Below, piece by piece: positions 16,604-24,496 of a DNA stretch of 64,000 bases. The notes under the pieces are model-generated. The model was not told the origin of the DNA. It searched no databases and saw only the letters and a program-made list of their open reading frames with translations. The DNA comes from Dysosmobacter sp. Marseille-Q4140 (GTDB lineage Bacteria > Bacillota > Clostridia > Oscillospirales > Oscillospiraceae). The stretch covers positions 2,046,001 through 2,110,000 of the forward strand of contig CP073694.1 of NCBI GenBank assembly GCA_018228705.1, in the 5' to 3' direction. Positions within the stretch are counted from its first letter, which is position 1. Each line of letters opens with the position of its first letter. Made by a program: the position numbers and the translations under genes.

Positions 16604-17725
16604 ATGGATCATCCGCAGCGCGCCGTGTTCTTTTTGGAGGAGGATTCTTCCGTTCCGGCGCACTCCAAACCGCTGATGCTGGAAGCCGTTCTGTTTTGCC
16701 CGATCCTCAGATGGATGAGTGACCAGTTGCTGGCCGATGGCGTGCAGCGGTTTTTTGTCGTTTGCGGACCCCGCTTCGCCCGGGAGGCCCGCGCCTGCCT
16801 GCCGGAGGATCTTCCGGTCACTGTGTCGGAGCAGCAGCGGGACCTGCTGGACTTCCTGGACACGGAGGAGGAGACGGCGGTCTTTGTCCACGCCGCCCTG
16901 CCCGCGGCGGAGGCCGGCCCCGGCTTCGCCTATGCCGCCTCCGGCCATGAGCTGGCGGAGGTCTGGCGGGAGAAGATGACCAACGCCGTCTCCGGCGCCC
17001 GGCTGCTGCCGGGCTGGCTGCCGGTGTTCGGCCTGGAGACCCTGACGGAGCTGGAGCCCCTGTTCCGGGAGCGGATCGTCCGCCGCCACATCCAAAACGG
17101 CGTCCGGATCCTGGATCCCTCCGCCGTCTATATCGATCCCCGGGTCCGGGTGGGCCGGGGGACTGCTTTGCTGCCCGGCACCATTCTGCGGGGCGAGAGC
17201 GCCATCGGCTGCGGCTGCGAGATCGGGCCCCAGGCCATGGTGGACGGCTGCCAGGTGGGCGACGGCGTGACCATCAACGCCTCCCAGGTCACCGGCAGCA
17301 CCCTGGCCGACGGCTGCGACGTGGGGCCCTATGCCCACGTGCGTCCCGGCTGCCAGGTGGGACCCAAGTGCCATGTGGGCGCCTTTGTCCAGCTGAAAAA
17401 CTGCGTGCTGGGCGAGGGCACCAAGATGAGCCACCTGACCTACGTGGGCGACGCCGACGTGGGCAGCGGCGTCAACTTCGGCTGCGGCACCGTCACCACC
17501 AACTACGACGGCTTTGAAAAGCACCGCTGCGTCATCGGGGACAACGCCTTCATCGGCTGCAACACCAATCTGGTGGCGCCGGTGACCGTGGGCGAGGGCT
17601 CCTATATCGCCGCGGGCGCCACCATCACCAAAGATGTCCCCGCGGACGCCCTGGCCGTGGCCCGGGCCAAGCAGGAGAACAAAGAGGGCTGGGCCCGCCG
17701 CCGGCGGCAGATGCACGGAAAATAA
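16604..17725 (+). CDS. GlmU-like protein: intact acetyltransferase half, decayed uridyltransferase half
   Basis: 373 residues, about 85 fewer than usual GlmU. The C-terminal left-handed beta-helix (from about residue 165) is well conserved, with catalytic H277 in S-H-L-T-Y-V-G-D-A and the substrate loop G-T-V-T-T-N-Y-D-G. This domain acetylates glucosamine-1-phosphate. The N-terminal part (1-165) aligns only loosely. The essential L-A-A-G-x-G-T-R-M loop is absent (F-F-L-E-E-D-S-S-V in its place), as are the Mg2+ and uracil-binding motifs. So UDP-GlcNAc formation should not happen here. The gene heads the conserved glmU-prs-pth-mfd order, so it is the orthologous locus and not a stray acyltransferase. 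Confidence 0.88.
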   Translation: MDHPQRAVFFLEEDSSVPAHSKPLMLEAVLFCPILRWMSDQLLADGVQRFFVVCGPRFAREARACLPEDLPVTVSEQQRDLLDFLDTEEETAVFVHAALPAAEAGPGFAYAASGHELAEVWREKMTNAVSGARLLPGWLPVFGLETLTELEPLFRERIVRRHIQNGVRILDPSAVYIDPRVRVGRGTALLPGTILRGESAIGCGCEIGPQAMVDGCQVGDGVTINASQVTGSTLADGCDVGPYAHVRPGCQVGPKCHVGAFVQLKNCVLGEGTKMSHLTYVGDADVGSGVNFGCGTVTTNYDGFEKHRCVIGDNAFIGCNTNLVAPVTVGEGSYIAAGATITKDVPADALAVARAKQENKEGWARRRRQMHGK

Positions 17726-17787
17726 GCGCCGGCCTGAATGAAAAGACAAACAAAAATTGATAGATTACAGAAAGAAGGCGTTGGAAA

Positions 17788-18747
17788 ATGATTTCTCACG
17801 GCAAAGATGTCAAAATTTTCTCCGGCAACGCGAACCCCAAACTGGCGGATGAGATCTGCAAGCTCATGGGCACCAAGCTGGGTGAGGCTGAGGTAGGCAC
17901 CTTCTCCGACGGCGAGGTATTCGTCTCCCTGTATGAGACCGTCCGCGGCAGCGACGTGTTCGTGGTCCAGTCCACCTGCGGCGCCGTCAACAACAATCTG
18001 ATGGAGCTGCTCATCATGATCGACGCCCTGAAGCGGGCCTCCGCCGGCCGGATCACCGCGGTGATCCCCTACTTCGGCTACGCCCGTCAGGACCGCAAGG
18101 CCAAGGCCCGCGACCCCATCACCGCCAAGCTGGTGGCCAACATGATCACCGCCGCCGGCGCCGACCGGGTGCTGACCATGGACCTCCACGCCGCCCAGAT
18201 CCAGGGCTTCTTCGACATCCCGGTGGACAACCTGGCCGGCAACCCCATCTTTGTGGACTACTACGCCAAGAAGTTCGGCGCCGAGTGTGAGAACATGATG
18301 GTGGTCTCCCCCGACGTGGGCTCCGTGGCCCGTGCCCGCGCCTTCGCCCAGAAGCTGCACATGAACCTGGCCATCGTGGACAAGCGCCGCCAGAAGGCCA
18401 ACAGCTGCGAGGTCATGAACGTCATCGGCGACGTCCGGGACAAGGACTGCATCCTCTTCGACGACATGGTGGATACCGGCGGATCTCTGTGCAACGCCGC
18501 CCAGGCCCTGATCGAAGTGGGCGGGGCCAAGAGCGTCCACGCCTGCGCCTCTCACGGCGTCCTCTCCGGCCCGGCCCTGGAGCGGGTCAACAACAGCGTC
18601 ATCCAGGAGCTGGCTCTGCTGGACACCATCCCCGCCGTGGACCCGGTCAAGTGCCCCAAGATCAAGTACCTGTCCGTGGCCCCCATGTTCTCCGAGGCCA
18701 TCGAGCGCATCTATCAGGAGATCTCCATCTCCAAGCTGTTCCGCTGA
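17788..18747 (+). CDS. prs: ribose-phosphate pyrophosphokinase
   Basis: 319 residues, full length. It makes PRPP from ribose 5-phosphate and ATP for nucleotide, His and Trp synthesis. Visible motifs: the flexible-loop Y-A-R-Q-D-R-K, the cation site D-L-H-A-A-Q-I-Q-G-F-F, and the PRPP loop F-D-D-M-V-D-T-G-G-S. GAAGGCG lies upstream of the ATG. It lies 62 bases after glmU and 105 before pth, as in Bacillus. The last strand (V-H-A-C-A-S-H-G-V-L-S-G) is also canonical. Confidence 0.97.
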   Translation: MISHGKDVKIFSGNANPKLADEICKLMGTKLGEAEVGTFSDGEVFVSLYETVRGSDVFVVQSTCGAVNNNLMELLIMIDALKRASAGRITAVIPYFGYARQDRKAKARDPITAKLVANMITAAGADRVLTMDLHAAQIQGFFDIPVDNLAGNPIFVDYYAKKFGAECENMMVVSPDVGSVARARAFAQKLHMNLAIVDKRRQKANSCEVMNVIGDVRDKDCILFDDMVDTGGSLCNAAQALIEVGGAKSVHACASHGVLSGPALERVNNSVIQELALLDTIPAVDPVKCPKIKYLSVAPMFSEAIERIYQEISISKLFR

Positions 18748-18797
18748 TACGGAGCGCGCCTTCTTTCTGCGCCGAAATCAAAATCGCATACGCTGCC

Positions 18798-18823
18798 AGG
18801 CGGGGAAGGAAACTTTCCCGCCT
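18798..18823 (+). promoter_or_regulatory. GAAA-tetraloop hairpin in the prs-pth gap
   Basis: 11-bp stem (18798-18808 with 18813-18823, one G-U pair) closed by a GAAA tetraloop. No T-run follows. It lies 15 bases before the pth ribosome site and may act as an RNA stability or processing element. A similar GGCGGG...CCCGCC hairpin follows pth at 19446-19463. Confidence 0.5.
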
Positions 18824-18852
18824 TGGCTGACGTTGGGAAAGGATGAGTTCCC

Positions 18853-19440
18853 CTGCTGTTTGCAAGCAAGACCGCCGGCCCGGAGTGGCTGGTGGTGGGC
18901 CTGGGCAATCCGGGCCAGAAGTACGCCAACACCCGCCACAACATGGGCTTTCTGACCGTGGACCTGCTGGCGGAGCAAAAGGGCGTGAAGCTCAACAAGG
19001 TCAAGTTCAAGTCCGCCTATAATATCCTCTCCTTCGCCGGGGCCCGGTGTCTGGTGATGAAGCCCCAGACCTATATGAACCTCTCCGGCGAGGCGGTGCG
19101 GGAGGCGGCCCAGTTCTACAAGATCCCCGCCGACCACGTGCTGGTGATCTACGACGACGTGTCCCTGCCCGTGGGCAAGCTGCGGGTCCGGCCCACCGGC
19201 TCCGCCGGCGGCCACAACGGCATCAAGAACATCATCGCCCATCTGGGCACCCAGGACTTCCCCCGCATCAAGATCGGCACCGGCGCCCCGGGCCAGGACG
19301 GCGACATGATCGACTGGGTCATCGGCGTGCCCTCCCAGGCGGACCGGAAGATCCTGCTGGAGAGCTTTGAGCGGGCCATCGAGGCGGCGGCGTGCATCAT
19401 TGAAAACGGCTGCCAGAAGGCCATGAACGACTTCAACTGA
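18853..19440 (+). CDS. pth: peptidyl-tRNA hydrolase (probable CTG start)
   Basis: 195 residues if translation starts at the CTG at 18853, giving M-L-F-A-S-K-T-A-G-P-E-W-L-V-V-G-L-G-N-P-G. GGGAAAGGATGAG is spaced about 9 bases from this codon. There is no ATG, GTG or TTG in frame between the upstream TGA (18844) and the GTG at 18892, and starting at 18892 would cut the first beta-strand. The enzyme releases peptides from stalled peptidyl-tRNA. Catalytic H and N-containing motifs T-R-H-N and N-L-S-G and the D-D-V-S-L-P-V-G-K motif are present. Third in glmU-prs-pth-mfd. Confidence 0.93.
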   Translation: MLFASKTAGPEWLVVGLGNPGQKYANTRHNMGFLTVDLLAEQKGVKLNKVKFKSAYNILSFAGARCLVMKPQTYMNLSGEAVREAAQFYKIPADHVLVIYDDVSLPVGKLRVRPTGSAGGHNGIKNIIAHLGTQDFPRIKIGTGAPGQDGDMIDWVIGVPSQADRKILLESFERAIEAAACIIENGCQKAMNDFN

Positions 19441-19570
19441 CCCCCGGCGGGAAAGTTCCCGCCCGAAAGCGCATACCCTCCATATGACACGGACCATCCC
19501 GGCCCCCCGCCAGACGGCGCGGGGGCATTGGGGCGTTGGCTTCCATATTTTTACAGATAGCGAGGACCCT

Positions 19571-22500
19571 ATGGAACGTTTTCTGGAAACACTCAATACG
19601 CTCCCCCAGGTGGCCCAGCTGGCGCAGCTGGTGGAGTCCGGCGGCTGCCCGGCGGCGGTGACCGGCCTGCAGCCGGTGCAGCGGGCCTGCGTGGGCGCCG
19701 CTGTGGCCCGGGCCGCCGGGCGTCCGGCGGTGTTCGTCTGCGGCGACGAGCGGGAGGTCCAGACCCTCTGCGCCGATCTGGAGACCCTGACGGGCAGCCG
19801 TCCGGTGACCCTGCTGGGCCGGGAGTGGCAGCTGCGCCCCGGCGCCGTGGCCTCCCGGGACTGGGAGCGGGGGCGTCTTGCGGCCCTGTACGCCCTGGCC
19901 TCCGGCCGGGCGGAGACGGTGGTGGCCACGGCGGACGCCCTGCTGGAGCGGACGCTGCCGCCGGCGCTGCTGAAAGGTCTGGCGGTGACGCTGGAGCCGG
20001 GGAAGCGGGTGGATTTGAAGGCCCTGACCGAGGGCCTGCTCCGCGGCGGCTACGCCCGCTGCGACCAGGTGGAGGGCGTGGGCCAGTTCGCCCTGCGGGG
20101 CGGCATCCTGGACGTGTTCTCCCCCCTGATGGACCAGCCGGTGCGCTGCGAGTTCTTCGACGACGAGATCGACTCCATGGGAGCCTTCGACCCCGGTACC
20201 CAGCGCCGGACCCGGAACCTGGAGACGGCGCTGCTGCTGCCGGCGGCGGAGGTGCTGCCCCACGCGGCCCCCGGGGGCCTTACCGGCCTGGCGGAGGCCC
20301 TGGAGACTCTGGCCGCCAGGCTGGAAAAAAAACAGAAGGCGGAGGCCCAGGTCCGGACCCTCCGGGAGGACGCCGAGCGGCTGAGGGCCGGGGCCGTCCC
20401 CGGCGGCATGGACCGGTATCTGGCCGCCGTGTACAAGGAGGTCACCGCCGGCGTCCATTATCTGCCCGCCGACGCGGTGGTGTTCCTCAGCGAGAGCGGC
20501 CGGGTGGACGAGCGGGTGAAAAACACCCTCCTGCGGCTCAAGCAGGACACGGAGGCGCTGCTGGAGGCCGGGCTGATGACCGGGGAGTACGCCCGGCTGT
20601 GCCTGGGGGCCGAGGAGTTCTACGCTGCGCTGGAGGACTTCCCCGTCATTATGGAAAACGCCCTGCCTACCTCCCGCTATCCCCTGCGGCCCAGGGACCT
20701 CACCGCCGTCAACGCCAAGCAGCTCAGCTCCTACGGCGGAAGCCTGGAGACCGCCGTTACGGACCTGGAGCACTACCGCTCCGCCGGCAGCGCCGTGCTG
20801 ATGCTCTGCGGCGGGGAGACGAGGGCCCGAAACCTGCTGCGGATGCTGGAGGACCGGGGCATTCCGGCCACGCTGGACCTCAAGGGCGCCGCTATGCCGG
20901 CGCCGGGGGAGGTCCGGATCTCCCTGGGGGCCCTCTCCGCAGGCAGCGAGTGGCCGGCGCTGCACCTGGCGGTGCTGACGGAGGGACAGCTGTCCGCCCC
21001 GGCGGTCCGCCGGCGGCAGAAGCTGAAAACCGACTCCAACCGCCAGAAGCTCCAGTCCTACACCGACCTCTCCCCCGGGGACCTGGTGGTCCACGTCCAC
21101 CACGGCGTGGGCCGGTTCTCAGGGCTGCAGCGGATGCCGGTGGACGGCGTGGAAAAGGACTATATCAAGATCGACTACGCCGGGGGCGACTGCCTGTACG
21201 TCCCCGTGACCCAGCTGGACCTGGTCAGCAAATACATCGGCGGCGGCGAGGACCAGGAGCGGACCCGCCTCAACAAGCTGGGCGGCACCGAGTGGGCCAA
21301 GCAGAAAACCAAGGCCAAAAAGGCGGTGAAGGACCTGGCCAAGGGCCTCACCCAGCTCTACGCCGAGCGGCAGCGGCGGCCGGGCTTCGCCTTCTCCCCG
21401 GACTCCCCCTGGCAGCGGGAGTTCGAGGAGGCCTTCGACTACGCCGAGACCGACGACCAGCTCCGCTGTATCGCCGAGATCAAGGCCGACATGGAGCGGC
21501 CTCGGCCCATGGACCGGCTGCTGTGCGGCGACGTGGGCTACGGCAAGACCGAGGTGGCCCTCCGGGCGGTGATGAAGTGCGTGCTGGACGGTAAGCAATC
21601 CGCCATTTTGGTGCCCACCACGGTCCTGGCCCAGCAGCACTACGCCACGGCGGTGAACCGGTTCCGGGACTTCCCGGTGAAGATCGAGGTCCTCTCCCGC
21701 TTCACCACCGCCAAGGAGCAAAAGCGCATCCTGGGGGCCCTGAAGGCCGGAGGGGTGGACCTTTTGATCGGCACCCACAAGCTGCTGCAAAAGACCGTGG
21801 AGTTCAAGGACCTGGGGCTGCTCATCATCGACGAGGAGCAGCGCTTCGGCGTCACCCACAAGGAGCGGCTCAAGGAGATCAGCCGCCAGGTGGACGTCCT
21901 GACCCTCTCCGCCACCCCCATCCCCCGGACGCTGAACATGGCGCTCTCGGGCCTCAGGGACATGTCCACCCTGGAGGAGCCCCCGGCGGACCGCCAGCCG
22001 GTCCAGACCTATGTGCTGGAGCACGACTGGGCCATCCTGGAGGACGCTATTCGCCGGGAGCTGAGCCGGGGCGGCCAGGTCTACTACCTCCACAACCGGG
22101 TGGAGACCATCGACCTCACCGCCGCCCGGCTCCAGAAGATACTGGGGCCGGAGGCGCGCATCGTCACCGGCCACGGCAAGATGAGCGAGCAGGAACTGTC
22201 CTCCGTCATGCAGGCCATGGTGGACGGCGAGGCGGACATCCTGGTGTGCACCACCATCATCGAGACCGGCATCGACATCCCCAACGTCAACACCCTCATC
22301 ATCGAGGACGCCGACAAGATGGGCCTCAGCCAGCTCCACCAGATCCGGGGCCGCATCGGCCGCAGTGCCCGCCGGGCCTACGCCTATCTCACCTTCCGGC
22401 GGGGCAAGGTCCTCCAGGAGACCGCCGCCAAGCGCCTGGCCGCCATCCGGGAGTACGTGGAGTTCGGCTCCGGCTTCAAGATCGCCATGCGGGACCTGGA

Positions 22501-23077
22501 GATCCGGGGCGCGGGCAACCTGCTGGGTCCGGAGCAGTCCGGCTACCTCATGAGCGTGGGCTACGACCTGTACCTCAAGCTCCTGGAGGAGGCTGTTTTG
22601 GAGGAGCAGGGCCAGGAGAAGCAGGTGGAGACCGAGTGCGCCGCGGACCTGACCGTCAACGCCCACATCCCCGACCGGTACGTGCCCTCCCCGGAGCAGC
22701 GGATGGACCTCTACCGCCGCATTGCCGCCATCCGCACCGACGAGGACGCCTCGGACCTGCTGGACGAGCTGCTGGACCGCTACGGCGAGGCCCCCAAGGC
22801 CGTGCTGGCGCTGCTGGACGTGGCCCTGCTCCGCGCCGCCGCCGCCAAGGCCGGCGTGTCGGACATCTCCCAGAAGGGCAATGTCCTGCGTCTCCAGCTG
22901 GGCCTGTTCCACCCGGCGGCCCTGGCGGCCGTGTGCGGCCTGGCCAAGTACCGCCGCCGCCTGACCCTGGCAGCGGGGGAGGTGCCCGCCCTGTCCCTGA
23001 CCCTCAAACCCGGCGAGGACGTGCTGGAGGCCGCCAGGACCCTGGTGGAGGACCTGACCCTGGCCGCGGAAAAATAA
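19571..23077 (+). CDS. mfd: transcription-repair coupling factor
   Basis: 1168 residues from the ATG at 19571 (GCGAGG six bases upstream); the open frame extends 29 codons further without a ribosome site. It displaces RNA polymerase stalled at DNA damage and recruits UvrA. Domain order: UvrB-like N-terminal module (1-480), RNA polymerase interaction domain (G-D-L-V-V-H-V-H-H-G-V-G-R, about 500), RecG-like translocase with Walker A G-D-V-G-Y-G-K-T-E (about 653) and D-E-E-Q in I-I-D-E-E-Q-R-F-G, and a C-terminal D7 domain. Last of the conserved glmU-prs-pth-mfd string, with the prsA-like gene 61 bases downstream. Confidence 0.97.
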   Translation: MERFLETLNTLPQVAQLAQLVESGGCPAAVTGLQPVQRACVGAAVARAAGRPAVFVCGDEREVQTLCADLETLTGSRPVTLLGREWQLRPGAVASRDWERGRLAALYALASGRAETVVATADALLERTLPPALLKGLAVTLEPGKRVDLKALTEGLLRGGYARCDQVEGVGQFALRGGILDVFSPLMDQPVRCEFFDDEIDSMGAFDPGTQRRTRNLETALLLPAAEVLPHAAPGGLTGLAEALETLAARLEKKQKAEAQVRTLREDAERLRAGAVPGGMDRYLAAVYKEVTAGVHYLPADAVVFLSESGRVDERVKNTLLRLKQDTEALLEAGLMTGEYARLCLGAEEFYAALEDFPVIMENALPTSRYPLRPRDLTAVNAKQLSSYGGSLETAVTDLEHYRSAGSAVLMLCGGETRARNLLRMLEDRGIPATLDLKGAAMPAPGEVRISLGALSAGSEWPALHLAVLTEGQLSAPAVRRRQKLKTDSNRQKLQSYTDLSPGDLVVHVHHGVGRFSGLQRMPVDGVEKDYIKIDYAGGDCLYVPVTQLDLVSKYIGGGEDQERTRLNKLGGTEWAKQKTKAKKAVKDLAKGLTQLYAERQRRPGFAFSPDSPWQREFEEAFDYAETDDQLRCIAEIKADMERPRPMDRLLCGDVGYGKTEVALRAVMKCVLDGKQSAILVPTTVLAQQHYATAVNRFRDFPVKIEVLSRFTTAKEQKRILGALKAGGVDLLIGTHKLLQKTVEFKDLGLLIIDEEQRFGVTHKERLKEISRQVDVLTLSATPIPRTLNMALSGLRDMSTLEEPPADRQPVQTYVLEHDWAILEDAIRRELSRGGQVYYLHNRVETIDLTAARLQKILGPEARIVTGHGKMSEQELSSVMQAMVDGEADILVCTTIIETGIDIPNVNTLIIEDADKMGLSQLHQIRGRIGRSARRAYAYLTFRRGKVLQETAAKRLAAIREYVEFGSGFKIAMRDLEIRGAGNLLGPEQSGYLMSVGYDLYLKLLEEAVLEEQGQEKQVETECAADLTVNAHIPDRYVPSPEQRMDLYRRIAAIRTDEDASDLLDELLDRYGEAPKAVLALLDVALLRAAAAKAGVSDISQKGNVLRLQLGLFHPAALAAVCGLAKYRRRLTLAAGEVPALSLTLKPGEDVLEAARTLVEDLTLAAEK

Positions 23078-23090
23078 GGCATATGTGTTC

Positions 23091-23132
23091 GGCTCCTCCC
23101 ATAGGATGAAGGGACATCCTACGGGAGGAGCC
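23091..23132 (+). promoter_or_regulatory. hairpin burying the ribosome site of the prsA-like gene
   Basis: An 18-bp stem with one A-C mismatch pairs 23091-23108 with 23115-23132 around the loop AAGGGA. The Shine-Dalgarno GGGAGGAG (23123-23130) lies wholly in the 3' arm, 8 bases before the ATG. No T-run follows, so it is not an intrinsic terminator of mfd. Structurally it is a translation-blocking hairpin. Confidence 0.75.
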
Positions 23133-23138
23133 TTGTAC

Positions 23139-24188
23139 ATGAGAAGGATCATCACCGCTGCCCTCGCCTGCGCTTTGCTGCTGACCCTGGCCGCCTGCGG
23201 CGGCAAAGGGACCCCGCCGGGGGACGACCTGCTGTCCCGGGCCTCCGGCACCCCCTCCGATGAGCCGGGCCTGACCGTGGACGGCCGGGAGGTGGAGGCC
23301 TGGCGGTACCTCTACTGGCTGGCCTACACCTGCGACAGCATCCAGACCGCCTACGATGACGCCGGCACAGAGCTGGACTGGGACGCCGCCTTCGGTGAGG
23401 GCACCCTGGCGGACTACGCCGCGGAGCAGGCCCTGGCGGACACGGTGCTCTACGCCGTGGTGGAAAACATGGCGGAGGACCAGGACTGCGCCCTGACCGA
23501 GGAGGACCGGGCCGCCATGGAGGCCGACTGGACCGCCGCGGCGGAGGCCGCCGGAGGCGAGGACGCCTACCTCACCGATCTGGGACGGCTGGGCCTGGAC
23601 CGGACCCGGGCGGAGACCCTGGCCGCTACCGCCTACCTCTACGACCGGCTGCGGCAGAGCGCCGGTGACCCGGAGAGCGGCGCCTACCCCACGGCGGAGG
23701 ACCTGGCCGCCTTCGGCGCCGACAGCGGCTATCTTACCCTGGACTTCATCCGGGTGGACGCCGGGGACGACGCCGAGGCCGCCCGTGCCCGGGCCGGAGA
23801 GGCCTTCTCCAAGCTCAACGGCTCCGCCGCCCCGGAGAACGACTTCGCGGTCCTGGCCGCCACGTACAGCGACGACCCTGACCGGGACCAGTACCCCCAC
23901 GGCCGGACCTTCCGCGCCGGGGAGGGCACCCTGCCCGCGGCGGCGGAGGAGGCGGCCCTGGACCTGGAGGAGGGCCAGTGGAGCGGCATCGTGGAGGCTG
24001 ACGGCAGCTTCTATATCCTGCTGCGGTTGCCGCTGGACGCCTCCGCCACCGCTGCCGAGTGGTTCGACTGGCGGCTCCAGTCCGCTGCGGAAGCGGCGGA
24101 GGTAAAGTGGACCTCCACCCTGGAGGACTTGGACGCCGGAGAATTCTGGAGCGCCCTGATGGATGCGGAGGACGCTCCGCAAACGTGA
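23139..24188 (+). CDS. PrsA/SurA-like peptidyl-prolyl isomerase lipoprotein
   Basis: 349 residues from the ATG at 23139 with GGGAGGAG upstream. Type II signal peptide with lipobox L-A-A-C at residues 16-19, then G-G-K-G. The N-terminal helical chaperone part (residues about 45-200) is acidic and Ala-rich. Residues about 200-310 resemble a parvulin domain: Y-L-T-L-D-F-I-R-V, then F-A-V-L-A-A-T-Y-S-D-D-P, G-R-T-F-R-A-G-E-G and W-S-G-I-V-E-A-D-G-S-F-Y-I. Such proteins help secreted proteins fold at the outer membrane face. Typical parvulin catalytic residues are not all evident, so it may be mainly a chaperone. Its mRNA start is sequestered in a hairpin, and a strong terminator follows. Confidence 0.78.
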   Translation: MRRIITAALACALLLTLAACGGKGTPPGDDLLSRASGTPSDEPGLTVDGREVEAWRYLYWLAYTCDSIQTAYDDAGTELDWDAAFGEGTLADYAAEQALADTVLYAVVENMAEDQDCALTEEDRAAMEADWTAAAEAAGGEDAYLTDLGRLGLDRTRAETLAATAYLYDRLRQSAGDPESGAYPTAEDLAAFGADSGYLTLDFIRVDAGDDAEAARARAGEAFSKLNGSAAPENDFAVLAATYSDDPDRDQYPHGRTFRAGEGTLPAAAEEAALDLEEGQWSGIVEADGSFYILLRLPLDASATAAEWFDWRLQSAAEAAEVKWTSTLEDLDAGEFWSALMDAEDAPQT

Positions 24189-24202
24189 CCGCCGGGAGAC
24201 GG

Positions 24203-24245
24203 CCCCATCCAATTTCGTCAAGGTGACGAAATTGGATGGGGTTTT
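24203..24245 (+). terminator. terminator of the mfd/prsA-like unit
   Basis: Perfect 18-bp stem (24203-24220 with 24224-24241), loop AGG, four T. The gene-free stretch 24189-24496 consists of this terminator, the thl promoter and the thl leader. Confidence 0.88.
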
Positions 24246-24287
24246 GTCAAAGATTTAACAAAAATGGGACGAACGGCCATTTTGCCA

Positions 24288-24316
24288 TTGACGGGGGCGG
24301 ATAAACCCACTATAAT
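24288..24316 (+). promoter_or_regulatory. sigma-A promoter of thiolase gene
   Basis: TTGACG (24288-24293), exactly 17 bases, TATAAT (24311-24316). The predicted start near 24323 gives a leader of about 174 bases. Confidence 0.85.
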
Positions 24317-24322
24317 CAAACT

Positions 24323-24496
24323 TGCGAGGGGAGGCAGACAGGCGTTTGTCAAAAAATTAGCAATCCTGTTTATTTTTTGACAACTTCTGTATCACCTCCC
24401 GTCATTGTGTGTTGGCATCTGCGGCAGCGGTCTTTGGCCGGTGTCCACAGACCGCTGCAAGACCTGACTTACATTTTATAAAAACGGAGGAACATC
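24323..24496 (+). promoter_or_regulatory. long structured 5' leader of thl, class unknown
   Basis: Two stem-loops can be drawn. The first pairs GTCAAAAAA (24348-24356) with TTTTTTGAC (24373-24381) and can be enclosed by GGGAGG (24329-24334) with CCTCCC (24395-24400). The second is a perfect 10-bp stem GCAGCGGTCT (24424-24433) with AGACCGCTGC (24449-24458). The ribosome site ACGGAGGAACATC follows at the end. No known riboswitch core was recognised. A cis-acting RNA is plausible; a plain long leader is the alternative. Confidence 0.5.

Noticed and set aside
21119..23251. 710-residue antisense frame over mfd
   Set aside because: Same artefact of high GC3; no ribosome site, no recognisable domains, mfd motifs are clear on the plus strand.
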